From Myxococcales bacterium (GTDB taxonomy: Bacteria > Myxococcota_A > Polyangia > Nannocystales > Nannocystaceae): 64,000 nt of DNA. Each line of letters begins with the position of its first letter. Position 1 is the first letter of the stretch. The position numbers and the translations under genes were made by a program. Positions 35,733 to 45,417 of this stretch are shown here, one piece after another. The stretch is from assembly GCA_020633295.1 (NCBI GenBank), contig JACKDW010000011.1, positions 248,001 through 312,000 on the forward strand. The letters run 5' to 3'. The notes below the pieces were generated by a model. The model did no database searches and was not told the origin of the DNA. It worked only from the letters and a program-made list of their open reading frames with translations.

Positions 35733-37955
35733 GTGGATCGAATTCTTGGATCAGCAAACACGTCGGACGAGGGCGCGTCGACGCGCGTCGTCGAAGCGCG
35801 ACAAGTTTGCGTGCTCATCCTCGCGTCCGCGCGGGAGCAACTCGAGGCCGTCGCCAGCGCGCTCGATCCGATCCGCTGGGACGTGACGCGGGTCCGCGGC
35901 GACGGCGAGCGAGCGGCGCGGACGCTCGCCGCCGGGCACCACGACGTATGCGTCGTGTTCAGCGACGTCGGCGCGGCCGCGATCACCCGGCTGGCCAGCC
36001 ACACGTGCTCTCAAGGGGCCGATATCCCGGTGATCGCGATCGCTGAGGACGCAGCCGACGAGCAGGTAGCGATCGCCGCGGGGGCCGCCGACGTGGTGCT
36101 CCGCGAGGCCGTGTCCCCAGCCCTGATGTCTCGTGTGTTGAGCCACGCGCTAAAGCTGCGCGACCGTGAGAGAAGCCTGCGTCGAGCGCAGAGGCGGTTT
36201 GCGCTTGCGATCGCCGGGTCGAGCGACGGGATCTGGGAGTGGGACCGCGCGCGCGAGCGCGTGTTTCTGTCGGCGCGGTGGCTCGAGCTCATGGGGATGC
36301 GCGACATCCCGGAGGGCGAGCACGAGCTGGCGGTGTGGCTGTCGCGCATCCACGACGCCGACCGCTCGTGCTTCGACCGCGTGCTCGCGGCCCACCTCGA
36401 CGGCGAGGCGCCGTCGTTCGAGTGCGAGTACCGAGCGCTCGACGGCGACGGGTCGTATCGCTGGGTGCGGGTGCGCGGGATCGGTGAGCGCGACGTCGGC
36501 GGCGAGGTCACGCGCCTCTCGGGCTCGCTCACCGACATCCACTCGGAGAAGACGTCGCAGCTTCGGTATCAGCACGCGGCGCTCCACGACACGCTGACGG
36601 GGCTGCCGAACCGGGCCTACTTCAAGCGGCAGCTGCGGCGGGTGTTTCGCGAGTACACGCGCGGGCGCACGCCGCTGTTCGCCGTGCTGTTCCTCGACCT
36701 CGACCGCTTCAAGCTGATCAACGACAGCCTCGGGCACGAGGCCGGCGATCTGCTGCTGACCTCGCTGTCCGCCCGGCTCATCCCCTGCGTGCAGGCGATC
36801 GACACGATCGCGCGCGTCGGCGGCGACGAGTTCTCGCTGCTGCTCGAGCGGCTCACCTCCGAGGACGACGCGCACCGCGTCGCCGAGCAGATCCAGCGCG
36901 CGCTCGAGCAGCCCTTCGTGGTCGAGGGGCACGAGGTCGTGATGTCCTGCAGCATCGGCATCGCGTTCGCGTCGCGTCGCTACGAGCGCGCCGAGCACAT
37001 GCTGCGCGACGCCGACAACGCGCTGTTCGCGGCCAAGGGCTCCGGCGGCGCGCAGTTCCGCATCTTCAGCCCCGACATGCACTCGCGCAGCGTCTCGATG
37101 CTCAAGCTCGAGTCGGAGATGCGGCGGGGCATCGACGCCGGCGAGTTCGAGCTCTACTACCAGCCGATCGTCTCGCTCGAGACGCGGCGCATCGCGTCGC
37201 TCGAGGCGCTGGTGCGCTGGAACTCGCCGCGCCGCGGGATGGTCTCGCCCGGGCAGTTCATCCCGCTCGCCGAGGACACCGGCATCATCCTCGGGCTCGG
37301 GCGCTGGGTCCTGCGCGAGGCCTGCCGGTTCGGCTCGAAGCTGGTCGAGATCTTCGGCCGCGGCGCCGCGCCGCCGATCAACGTCAACGTCTCGCGCAGG
37401 CAGCTGCGCCCCGCGTTCGTCGACGAGGTGCTCGACACGATGGACGCCTTCCCGCTCGCGCGCGACATCATCCGCTTCGAGATCACCGAGAGCGCGCTGC
37501 TGCGCGAGGGCAACGAGAGCGGCACGCTGCGCGCGATCCGGAGCATGGGGATCGAGCTGCACATCGACGACTTCGGCACCGGCTACTCCTCGCTCGCGAG
37601 CCTCGCGTCGATGGAGGTCTCGGGGCTCAAGATCGATCGCTCGTTCATCGAGCGCATGGATCAGGACGAGAAGAGCGCGATGATCGTCGAGACGATCCTC
37701 TCGCTCGCGCGCTCGCTGCACATGCGCGTGACCGCCGAGGGCATCGAGACGGCGTCGCAGCTGCGCGCGCTCGAGCGGCTCGACTGCGCGTTTGGCCAGG
37801 GCTACCTGTTCGCGCGCCCGATGCCGGGCGCGAAGCTGATCGAGCAGCTGCTGGTCGACCGCGACGGCGAGGAGCCGGCGCTCGCGGTCGTCCTGGCGCC
37901 CACGCGCGCGCCTCGGCGCGCGGCCGCGGGCGCCAAGGACCGCGTCAAGGAGTAG
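35733..37955 (+). CDS. pseudo-receiver/PAS/GGDEF/EAL protein
   Basis: 740 residues from GTG 35733. The N-terminal ~120 fold like a receiver, but the phospho-Asp position reads CVVFSD and the Lys position LREAV, so it is probably not phosphorylated. A PAS domain (~145-270; SSDGIWEWD, YRWVRVRG) is followed by GGDEF (~275-440) with an intact RVGGDEF. The EAL domain (~455-700) has EALVRW, the metal-binding IDDFGTGYSSL, GLKIDRSF and TAEGIET. Both catalytic sites look intact, so it may make and degrade cyclic di-GMP or act in one direction under PAS control. Soluble. Confidence 0.9.
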   Translation: MDRILGSANTSDEGASTRVVEARQVCVLILASAREQLEAVASALDPIRWDVTRVRGDGERAARTLAAGHHDVCVVFSDVGAAAITRLASHTCSQGADIPVIAIAEDAADEQVAIAAGAADVVLREAVSPALMSRVLSHALKLRDRERSLRRAQRRFALAIAGSSDGIWEWDRARERVFLSARWLELMGMRDIPEGEHELAVWLSRIHDADRSCFDRVLAAHLDGEAPSFECEYRALDGDGSYRWVRVRGIGERDVGGEVTRLSGSLTDIHSEKTSQLRYQHAALHDTLTGLPNRAYFKRQLRRVFREYTRGRTPLFAVLFLDLDRFKLINDSLGHEAGDLLLTSLSARLIPCVQAIDTIARVGGDEFSLLLERLTSEDDAHRVAEQIQRALEQPFVVEGHEVVMSCSIGIAFASRRYERAEHMLRDADNALFAAKGSGGAQFRIFSPDMHSRSVSMLKLESEMRRGIDAGEFELYYQPIVSLETRRIASLEALVRWNSPRRGMVSPGQFIPLAEDTGIILGLGRWVLREACRFGSKLVEIFGRGAAPPINVNVSRRQLRPAFVDEVLDTMDAFPLARDIIRFEITESALLREGNESGTLRAIRSMGIELHIDDFGTGYSSLASLASMEVSGLKIDRSFIERMDQDEKSAMIVETILSLARSLHMRVTAEGIETASQLRALERLDCAFGQGYLFARPMPGAKLIEQLLVDRDGEEPALAVVLAPTRAPRRAAAGAKDRVKE

Positions 37956-38068
37956 CCGACGACGAGGTACGCGCGGTCGCCGGGCCGCGCCGCCGCGGTC
38001 GTGGGGCGTCGCGGCGCTTGTCGCGGAGGCGGGCGCTGCTGATAGAGTGCGCCGCACAGGAGCCGAGT

Positions 38069-38608
38069 ATGAGCGAAGCGACGATCCGCGTGTTCACCTA
38101 CAAAGACGGGCTGCTCGCGCGGTTGGCCCACGACCTGCGGCTCACGCTCGGGCGCTTCGAGCTCGAGCTCGAGGACGGCGACGCGCGCGGGCGCTTCTGG
38201 CCCGAGAGCCTGCGCGTCGACGGCGTGATGAAGCGCGGCGGGCTCGACGAGCGCGGGCTCTCGGACGGTGACAAGCAGAAGATCATCGAGAACATGCGGC
38301 GCGAGATCCTGCTGACCGCGCGCCACCCGGAGATCACCTTCACCGGGACCGCGACGCGGCGCGGCGACGCGGTCGCGGTCCGCGGGCAGCTCGAGCTCGT
38401 CGGGCGCGCGGCCCCGGTCGAGCTCACGCTGCGCGAGGCGGGCGGGCGGCTCTCGGGCGAGCTCGAGCTGACGCCGACGCGCTGGGGCGTCAAGCCGTAC
38501 AAGGCGCTCGCGGGCGCGATCAAGCTGCAGGATCGCGTGACGGTCCGCGTCGAGCTGCCCGCGCCCCCGGACGGGGACGCGCGCGCGCGCTGGGCCGTCG
38601 GCGGCTGA
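38069..38608 (+). CDS. YceI-family protein
   Basis: 179 residues, start ATG 38069 after AGGAG. YceI lipocalin-like features: LARLAHDLRLTLGRFEL at the N-terminus and HPEITFTGTATRRGD, ALAGAIKLQDRVTVRVEL at the end. Many family members bind isoprenoid lipids. No signal peptide is present, so this one is cytoplasmic. It lies 19 bp upstream of the FAD oxidoreductase, which acts on isoprenoid-like substrates in related proteins, so a shared pathway is plausible. Confidence 0.8.
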   Translation: MSEATIRVFTYKDGLLARLAHDLRLTLGRFELELEDGDARGRFWPESLRVDGVMKRGGLDERGLSDGDKQKIIENMRREILLTARHPEITFTGTATRRGDAVAVRGQLELVGRAAPVELTLREAGGRLSGELELTPTRWGVKPYKALAGAIKLQDRVTVRVELPAPPDGDARARWAVGG

Positions 38609-38627
38609 ACGACGCGGCTGTGGTGAC

Positions 38628-40184
38628 ATGTCTGAACGTTCCGGTCCCGAGTACCTGGTCGTCGGCGGCGGCCTCGCGGCGCTGAGCTTCGCGGCGTTGA
38701 TGGCGCGCGCGGGCCGGCGCGTGCGCGTGCTCGAGGCCCACGATCAGCTCGGCGGCTTCGGGCACACCTTCGCGGCCGGCGACTACAAGTTCAACGCCCA
38801 GCTGCACTACGTGTGGAACTGCGGCGAGGGGCGCATGGTCAACCGCTTCCTGCGCAAGCTGGGGCTGGAGCGCGAGGTCACCTTCGAGCGCTATGACCCG
38901 AACGGGTATGACCACATGCGCATGCCGGGCTACGCGCTCGACGTGCCCGGCGACCCGGCGCTGCTCAAGGCGCGCCTGGGCGCGCTGCTGCCCGCGCACC
39001 GCCGCGCGATCGAGGGCTTCGTCGACGAGGCGTGGGCGACCGCCGAGGAGCTCGACGGGCTGCCGGCGGAGATGACCGCGCGGCGCCTGCTCCCACGCCT
39101 GCGCCGGCTCACGCGCGTCCTGCGATATCGACGCGCGACGCTGCAGGACGTCTTCGATCGCTTCGCGCTGCCGCTGCCGGCGCAGACGCTGCTCGCGCTG
39201 CAGTGGCCGGACTTCCTGCTGCCGCCCGCGCGGCTCTCGTTCTTCGCCTGGGTCATGCTGTTCGTCGGCTACGCGCGCGGCGCCTACTACCCGACGCGGC
39301 ACTTCGAGCACGTCATCGACTCGCTCGCGCGGACGATCACCGCGGGCGGCGGCGAGCTCGTGCTCGAGCAGCGCGTGATCGAGTTCCTGCTCGAGCGCGG
39401 CCGCGTCATCGGCGTGCGCGCCGAGGAGCAGGGTCCGCGGGGCGAGGGCACCGGGCGGATCCACGAGCACCGCGGGCAGACGGTGATCTGCAACATGGAC
39501 CCGAAGCAGGCGGCGGCGATGATCGGGCTCGAGCGCTTCTCCCGGGCGACGCGGCGCAAGCTCGACTACGAGTACTCGCACTCGAACTTCATGGCCTACT
39601 GCGTGGTCGAGGGGCTCGACCTGCGCGAGCACGGCTTCGGGCGCTGGAACGTGTTCCACACCGACGAGCCCGACCTCAACAAGGCGTTTCACGCGATGGC
39701 GGTGCGCGGCGACTACTCGCGCCCGAGCTTCGCGATCACGACGCCGAGCCTGCTCACCGACGCGCCCGGCGACTGCCCCGAGGGCAAGCAGCTGCTCGAG
39801 CTGCTGACGGTCGCGGACTTCGAGCGCTTCCGGCACCTGAAGTTCGCCCACAGCCGCGCCTACAACGAGAAGAAGCGCGAGGTGTTCGACGCGCTGCTCG
39901 ACGTGCTCGAGCGCGACTACGTGCCCAACCTGCGCGAGCACATCTGCTTCAAGATGCTCGGCAGCCCGACGACGAACCAGCGCTACTGCCACGCGCCCCA
40001 GGGCAACTCGTACGGCTCGATCATGACGCCCGAGCACATCGGGCCCGGGCGCCTCGACTACAACAGCTCGGTGCCCGGGCTGTACTTCTGCAACGCGTCC
40101 TCGGGCTTCGCCGGCTTCACGGGCACGATCTGGACGGGCTCGCGCCTGTACGAGGCGCTGAGCGGCGACCGCTTCATCGACTGA
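38628..40184 (+). CDS. phytoene desaturase/CrtISO/retinol-saturase-like FAD oxidoreductase
   Basis: 518 residues. N-terminal dinucleotide fold VVGGGLAALSFAALMA, then GGFGHTF and FNAQLHYVWNCG. The C-terminal FAD loop is SSGFAGFTGTIWTGSRL. This matches the CrtI/CrtISO superfamily rather than the small monoamine oxidases. Possible reactions: desaturation, isomerisation or saturation of a polyene or retinoid. No other carotenoid genes occur in the window. It may be co-transcribed with the YceI gene. Confidence 0.8.
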   Translation: MSERSGPEYLVVGGGLAALSFAALMARAGRRVRVLEAHDQLGGFGHTFAAGDYKFNAQLHYVWNCGEGRMVNRFLRKLGLEREVTFERYDPNGYDHMRMPGYALDVPGDPALLKARLGALLPAHRRAIEGFVDEAWATAEELDGLPAEMTARRLLPRLRRLTRVLRYRRATLQDVFDRFALPLPAQTLLALQWPDFLLPPARLSFFAWVMLFVGYARGAYYPTRHFEHVIDSLARTITAGGGELVLEQRVIEFLLERGRVIGVRAEEQGPRGEGTGRIHEHRGQTVICNMDPKQAAAMIGLERFSRATRRKLDYEYSHSNFMAYCVVEGLDLREHGFGRWNVFHTDEPDLNKAFHAMAVRGDYSRPSFAITTPSLLTDAPGDCPEGKQLLELLTVADFERFRHLKFAHSRAYNEKKREVFDALLDVLERDYVPNLREHICFKMLGSPTTNQRYCHAPQGNSYGSIMTPEHIGPGRLDYNSSVPGLYFCNASSGFAGFTGTIWTGSRLYEALSGDRFID

Positions 40185-40205
40185 GGGACCCCGCCGAGGC
40201 GGCGG

Positions 40206-41495
40206 TCAGAGGGCGCGGCCGCCGAGCGCCGCGGAGATCCGCGCCGCCGACTCGATCGCGCCCTCGTGCAGGCCGTCGCCGAGCCACGCGCCGGCGAGGA
40301 AGGTGTGGCGCGCGCCGCTGTGGGCCAGCAGCTCGCGCCGGGTCGCGAGCGCCGCGACCGAGTAGCGCGGCGTGCGGTGCGGCTGGCGGTGGAGGATCCG
40401 CGCCGGGTCGAGCTCGGGCTCCATGGCGAAGCTCAGGCTGTAGCCGGCGCGCGCCGGGTCGAGCGCGCACAGGCGGCCGAGGTGGGCGTTGTAGCCGCCA
40501 GTCTCTTCAAACAGGTCGAACTCGGAGTAGTCCCGCAGGCCGCGGCGGGCGTACATCCCGAGGTCGTCGTGGACGATCGTGACGAGCTCGCGATCGCGCC
40601 AGGGCGCGAGCCGGCGGCGCTCGTCGTCGCTCGGGTCCGCGAGCAGCTCCGTGAGCTGACCGGGCGTCGTCGCCAGGACGACGCGATCGAAGCGTCGGCG
40701 CCCGCCCGCGTCGACGCCGAGCCGCGCGCGCGCGTCATGATCTGCCTCAACAGTCAGCTCCACGCCGCGCGCGTCCCGACGGACGCTGCGGACGCGCGCG
40801 CCCGTGATCACGCGGCCGCGCAGGCGCGCGAGCAGGCGCTCGACGTAGCGGTAGACGCCGCCGGGGACGCAGGTCCACGAGACCGGGCCGGTGAAGCGCA
40901 GCAGCGTCGGGATCGCGAGCGCCGCCGGGGTCTCGCCCACGCGCGCGCGCGGGATCGAGTAGGCGTAGACGATCAGCAGGCGCATCCACTCGGAGATCGG
41001 GCCGCGCTCGAGCAGCGAGTCGAGGTCGCGGCGGTAGAGCCCCTCGGGGTCCGCGGCGGCCCGGCGCGCGCGCCTGCGGAAGCGGATGAACTCCGGCGCG
41101 TGCCGCAGCAGCTCGAGCAGCGCGCTCAGGCGCTCGCGCGGGCGCAGGCCCGGCCCGGTGATCTTGCCGAGCGCGCGCAGCGGCGCGCCTGTTCGCCGGA
41201 TCAGCCCGGTGCTCACGGGCACCGGGCGCGTCTCGACGCCCAGCTGATCCATGAGCCGGTGAAACCGCGGGAAGTGTTCGGGCGAGAACTCGATGACGCC
41301 GGCGTCGAGGTGCACGCCGGCCGGCAGCTGCGGGCACGCGACGTTGCGCCCGAGCGTGCGGATGTTGCCGCCGAGGATCGCCTCGCGTTCGAACAGCGTC
41401 ACGCGGTGGCGCGCGTCGAGGAGGTAGGCGGTGGCCAGGCCGGCCGCGCCGCCGCCGATGATCGCGATCTCGAGCTCGCCGCCGACCACGGACAC
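40206..41495 (-). CDS. FAD-dependent amine-oxidase-like oxidoreductase (COG2907-type)
   Basis: 429 residues with IIGGGAAGLATAYLL at the N-terminus, GGNIRTLGRNV, and a C-terminal FAD motif GAWLGDGLHEGAIESA. This class of NAD/FAD-binding proteins often sits next to cyclopropane-fatty-acid or sterol/isoprenoid genes; its substrate is not known. The start is GTG 41495. Convergent with the CrtISO-like gene, with a 21-bp gap. Confidence 0.82.
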   Translation of the reverse strand: MSVVGGELEIAIIGGGAAGLATAYLLDARHRVTLFEREAILGGNIRTLGRNVACPQLPAGVHLDAGVIEFSPEHFPRFHRLMDQLGVETRPVPVSTGLIRRTGAPLRALGKITGPGLRPRERLSALLELLRHAPEFIRFRRRARRAAADPEGLYRRDLDSLLERGPISEWMRLLIVYAYSIPRARVGETPAALAIPTLLRFTGPVSWTCVPGGVYRYVERLLARLRGRVITGARVRSVRRDARGVELTVEADHDARARLGVDAGGRRRFDRVVLATTPGQLTELLADPSDDERRRLAPWRDRELVTIVHDDLGMYARRGLRDYSEFDLFEETGGYNAHLGRLCALDPARAGYSLSFAMEPELDPARILHRQPHRTPRYSVAALATRRELLAHSGARHTFLAGAWLGDGLHEGAIESAARISAALGGRAL

Positions 41496-41507
41496 AGTGA
41501 TAGCGCC

Positions 41508-42305
41508 TCACCCGGCGCGCGTCGCCGCCGTCGCTGCGCTCGCGCTCGACGCGTCGCGCTCGATCGCGCGGACGACCTCCGAGAGCATGTCATCCCAGAG
41601 CTGGTTCCAGGTGCTCCAGTCGTGGGGTCCGGCGCGCGTGTACACGCGATCCGCCGGCAGCAGGCTGGCGATCAGCGGGAAGTTGCCGTCCGCGCCGGAC
41701 TCGTCGAGCCCGTAGCCGAGGAAGATCTCCGGGTACTCCGGCGCGCTCGCGTCGTAGTCGCGAAGCCAGCGCCACAGCTCGACGTCCCAGCGCCCCGGGC
41801 CCTGGGGCGGCCGCCAGGCGCGAGGTCCCCCCGCGCGGGCGATCGCGCGGGTCGTGCGTCGGCGCCCGGTGTAGGGCGACATCAGCACGATGCCGTCCAC
41901 GGTCCCGCGGCGCTGCGACGCGGTCATGAGCGCGCCCAGCCCCCCCATGGAGAGCCCGAAGATCCAGACCCGCTGTCCGCGGGCGCGGGCCGGCGCGACC
42001 ACGTCGTCGTGCACGCGCTGCCACAGCTCGCCGCTCGCGTAGTAGCCGAAGTGCCCGTCGAGCGCGATCGCGTCGACGTCGACGCCGGTCGCCTGCAGGC
42101 GGTCGATCACGCGGTGCTCGAGGTAGCGCTCCGGGCGATCGCCGAAGCCCGGGAGGAACACGACGAGCGTCGCGGCCTGGCGGTCGGGCGCGCGCGCTCG
42201 CTTGACGCCGGGGATCGGCGCGGGGGTGCTGCCGAAGGCGCACCCGGGGAGCGTGAGCGCGAGCGCGAGCAGGGAGCCGAGGACGGCGAGGCGACGGCGG
42301 CGCAT
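41508..42305 (-). CDS. alpha/beta-hydrolase lipoprotein
   Basis: 265 residues, lipobox LTLPGC. The nucleophile elbow is FGLSMGGLGA and the oxyanion segment VVFLPGFGD. The catalytic His is probably in GPHDWSTW, as in esterase-D-like folds. Likely an extracytoplasmic esterase. It is 12 bp upstream of the FAD oxidoreductase, possibly one operon. Confidence 0.8.
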   Translation of the reverse strand: MRRRRLAVLGSLLALALTLPGCAFGSTPAPIPGVKRARAPDRQAATLVVFLPGFGDRPERYLEHRVIDRLQATGVDVDAIALDGHFGYYASGELWQRVHDDVVAPARARGQRVWIFGLSMGGLGALMTASQRRGTVDGIVLMSPYTGRRRTTRAIARAGGPRAWRPPQGPGRWDVELWRWLRDYDASAPEYPEIFLGYGLDESGADGNFPLIASLLPADRVYTRAGPHDWSTWNQLWDDMLSEVVRAIERDASSASAATAATRAG

Positions 42306-42367
42306 GCTTGCTGCCTAGCACGCGCGCACGCGACGGCAACCGCTCGCGGAGGCGCGGCCGCGGGCGC

Positions 42368-44320
42368 CTAGCCGATGAGGCGCTCGATCGCCTTGATGAT
42401 GCCGGCCGGGTCGAGGCCCTGGTAGCCCATCTGGCGCCAGAGCCCGCCGGAGCCCTCGCGGTGCGTGCCGAGGTGGTCGTAGCGAACGTGGTAGCCGCGC
42501 CGCAGCAGCCACGTGCCGAAGCGGCTGCCGAGGCCCGACTTGATGTTCTGGCTCTCGACGACGAGGCAGAACGAGGTCCGGCCGATCCGCGCCAGCGCGT
42601 CGTCGTCGACGACGTTGAGCGTGGGCTTGTTGATCAGGCCGACGTCGAGCCCGCGCGCGCGCAGGCTCTCGACCGCGTCGAGCGCCCGGTACAGCGACTC
42701 GCCGTAGCTGACGACGTAGCCGGCCGCGCCCTCGCGCACGACGTCGTCCCGGCCGGGCGTGAAGGTGTAGCCCTCGCCGTACAGCGGCGCGCCGTCCTCG
42801 GTGAGGATCGACGGCACCGCGGAGCGCGTCGAGAACATGAAGCGCAGCCCGGGGTCGTCCCAGACGCGCTCGAGCGCCGCCCGGAACTGCCCGCCGTCGG
42901 CCGGGAAGTACAGGCGCGTGGTGTCGCGCTCGGGCAGGCCGTTGTCGGCGAAGAAGTTGTTGATGCCGAAGTGACAGGTGTTATCGGCCATGTCGTCGAC
43001 GCCGGCGTGGCTGAAGTGCGCGAGCACGTTGGCCTTGTTGAGCCGCGCCATCGTGATCTCGGAGACGAGCATCTCGAGGAACGCCGAGAACGTCGCGAAC
43101 ACGCCCTGACGCCCGCGCTCCATGCCGAAGCCGGCCGCGGCCGAGTAGTTGCCGCGCTCCTGGATGCCGCCGCGCACGAACACCTCGGGGTGACGCGCGC
43201 GCACGTGGTTGAGGCCGCAGGAGCCCTCGAGGTCGGAGTCGATGACCATGACCGAGGCCCGGCGCCGCTCGGGCGACATGCGGTCGAGGATGTCGCACAG
43301 CGCCTCGCCGAACAGCGAGCGGTTCTTGCCCGTCTTCGCGCTCGAGCCCTGGAAGGTGTGCGGGTTGGGGTCTTGCCGCTGCGCGGCGATCATCGCGGCG
43401 GCCTCGTCGTGGCCACGGGACTTGAGGTACGAGATCGCGTGGTCGGCCGCGATCACGTCGTGCCCGTGGCTGGTGCCCTCGACGCCCGGGATGCCGACCG
43501 CCATCTTGCGCTTGTTGATCAGCGCGACGGGGCCGGGGGTGTGGAGCGCCTGCTGGATGCGCGCGTAGAGCTCGCCCAGCGCCTCGCCGTCGCCGGTCGA
43601 GGTCGCGAGGCCGTGGCCGGCGAGCGTGCGCTCCAGGTCGAAGCCCGGCATGTACTCGCTCGGCGCGCCGGCGATGGTGATGTCGTTGTCGTCGATGAGC
43701 AGCTTGACGTTGAGCCCGCGGGCGACGGCGAGGCGCGCCGCCTCGGCGTCGTTGCCCTCCATCTGCGAGCCGTCCGAGCCGAACATGACCACGGCCTGCC
43801 CGGGCGTCGCCATCGCGACGCCGTTGACGTAGGGCCACATGTGCCCGAGCCGCCCGGAGGAGAAGGTCACGCCCGGCGTGAAGTCGCGCTCGGGGTGCCC
43901 GGGGAGGTGACAGTCGAACTCGCGGTAGTGGAGCAGGCGCTCGGCGGGCATGTGCCCGTTGAGCGCCGACATGAGGTACTGGATCGCGACGCGGTGGCCG
44001 GCCTCGTCGAAGTAGTGCGGCGCGATCGGGCGGCTGGGGTGGCGGATGAAGCCGTCGACGATCAGCAGCTCGGGGACGATGTCGAACGCGCCGCCGGTGT
44101 GCCCGCCGAGCCCGCGCGCGCCGGCGACCGCGGTGAAGAACACGATCGCGTCGCGGCACAGCGCGATGTTGCGCGCGAGCTGCTCACGCTGATCGGCGGT
44201 GAGCGCCGGCGCGGCCGGGTCGAGGACGACGGGGCGGAACGCCGACAGGTCGATCGGGAAGCCCGAGAAGTCGGGGGTGGGGTTGGCAGAGGGCGTCGAG
44301 GCGTTCGGGGTCGTCGTCAT
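42368..44320 (-). CDS. transketolase-like thiamine-diphosphate enzyme
   Basis: 650 residues from ATG 44320. The TPP-binding segment runs from FGSDGSQMEGND to LLIDDNDIT. Substrate-side motifs are LGGHTGGAFD, SSGRLGHMWP, HAGVDDMADNT and the C-terminal transketolase domain (LVVESQNIKSGLGS). The order matches transketolase, but the spacing and several motifs differ from TktA (for example GSDGS in place of GDG), so it may be a specialised ketolase. It lacks the acidic extension of E1 dehydrogenases. Confidence 0.8.
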   Translation of the reverse strand: MTTTPNASTPSANPTPDFSGFPIDLSAFRPVVLDPAAPALTADQREQLARNIALCRDAIVFFTAVAGARGLGGHTGGAFDIVPELLIVDGFIRHPSRPIAPHYFDEAGHRVAIQYLMSALNGHMPAERLLHYREFDCHLPGHPERDFTPGVTFSSGRLGHMWPYVNGVAMATPGQAVVMFGSDGSQMEGNDAEAARLAVARGLNVKLLIDDNDITIAGAPSEYMPGFDLERTLAGHGLATSTGDGEALGELYARIQQALHTPGPVALINKRKMAVGIPGVEGTSHGHDVIAADHAISYLKSRGHDEAAAMIAAQRQDPNPHTFQGSSAKTGKNRSLFGEALCDILDRMSPERRRASVMVIDSDLEGSCGLNHVRARHPEVFVRGGIQERGNYSAAAGFGMERGRQGVFATFSAFLEMLVSEITMARLNKANVLAHFSHAGVDDMADNTCHFGINNFFADNGLPERDTTRLYFPADGGQFRAALERVWDDPGLRFMFSTRSAVPSILTEDGAPLYGEGYTFTPGRDDVVREGAAGYVVSYGESLYRALDAVESLRARGLDVGLINKPTLNVVDDDALARIGRTSFCLVVESQNIKSGLGSRFGTWLLRRGYHVRYDHLGTHREGSGGLWRQMGYQGLDPAGIIKAIERLIG

Positions 44321-44501
44321 GGTGTGTAGGCCGACTGGCGAGATCGCGCGGAGGATAACAGCGCGCGTTTTCCTCGCGGTGCGCGCCTCAGAGACGGATC
44401 TCACGGCTGACGGGCCGTCGGCGCGGCGGCGCTCGAGGATCCCCGCGCCGCCTGTAGGCGAGCGCACGGCCCGGGCGCCGCGACGATCCTAACCTGCACC
44501 C

Positions 44502-45311
44502 GTGCACAGGTGGTTCTCCGACAACGAGGGTAAGGCGCGCGCCGAGCGGTTCTTCCTGCTCTACAGCGTCGTGTGGATCGCGGCGGTGGCCGCGGTGATG
44601 CTGAGCGGCGTGATGCGGTCGTGGGGCGACGGCGCCTACATGGCCTTCGCCGCGCTCGTGGCCGCGCCGCTCGTGGTCGTGCCGGCGCTGCGCGGCTTCG
44701 AGGCCGATCGACCGCCGCGCGAGCGCTACTGGGTGAAGTTCAACCTGTGGATCGCGATCTACGTGTTCGCCGGCTCCTACGTGGGCTCGCACTACTTCTT
44801 CGACGTGCTCGGCATGCGCTACGCGTTCCCGACGCGCTGGAACCTCGACGCGGCGCTGGTCGGGCGCGACTCCGGCGACGTGCCGCTGTTCCTCTACGTG
44901 CTCACGCAGTGCTACTTCGTCACCTACCACGCCGCGCTCGTGGTGCTGCTGCGGCGCTATCGGACCAGCGCGTTCGGACAGACGGCGCTCGGGCGCGCGC
45001 TCACGCCGCTGGCGCTCGTGTCGCTGGCCTACGGCGTCGCCTACGGCGAGACCTACTTCATGGCCTCGGAGGCGCTCTCGGACTACTTCTGGTACCTCGA
45101 CCGCGAGCGCATGCTGTCGCTCGGCTCGCTGTTCTACGCCACGTACTTCGTCGTCAGCACGCCGCTGGTCGCCGCGATCGACGAGCGCCCCGACCAGGCG
45201 CACGCGTGGACGCTCGGCAGGGTCGCGTGCTCGGCCCTCGCGGCGTCGATGCTGATGTTCTACGCGCTCGACGTGTGGGCGATGGTGTTCGGGCCGATCG
45301 TCGAGGGCTGA
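44502..45311 (+). CDS. cycloeucalenol cycloisomerase homologue
   Basis: 269 residues, GTG start. Six or seven hydrophobic helices. The protein follows plant cycloeucalenol cycloisomerase (CPI1) through its length: RFFLLYSVVW; RERYWVKFNLWI; SHYFFDVLGMRYAFP; CYFVTYH; LAYGVAYGETYF; the Y-x-x-D-R region before LGSLFYATYFVVSTPL; and a C-terminal LDVWAMVFGPIVEG. The plant enzyme opens the 9,19-cyclopropane ring of cycloartenol-derived sterols. Some Nannocystis and Enhygromyxa strains are known to make sterols. Other sterol genes are not in the window, so its substrate here is inference. Length and residues agree with a working enzyme. Confidence 0.85.
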   Translation: MHRWFSDNEGKARAERFFLLYSVVWIAAVAAVMLSGVMRSWGDGAYMAFAALVAAPLVVVPALRGFEADRPPRERYWVKFNLWIAIYVFAGSYVGSHYFFDVLGMRYAFPTRWNLDAALVGRDSGDVPLFLYVLTQCYFVTYHAALVVLLRRYRTSAFGQTALGRALTPLALVSLAYGVAYGETYFMASEALSDYFWYLDRERMLSLGSLFYATYFVVSTPLVAAIDERPDQAHAWTLGRVACSALAASMLMFYALDVWAMVFGPIVEG

Positions 45312-45417
45312 GCCGGCGCCGCGCCGGGCGAGATGCCTAATGTGAATTTAGGGTCATGTGATCCGGCGCGGAGAATTGCGCTTCGCCGCGGGCGCGCTCG
45401 CGAGTATCCTATGGGAC

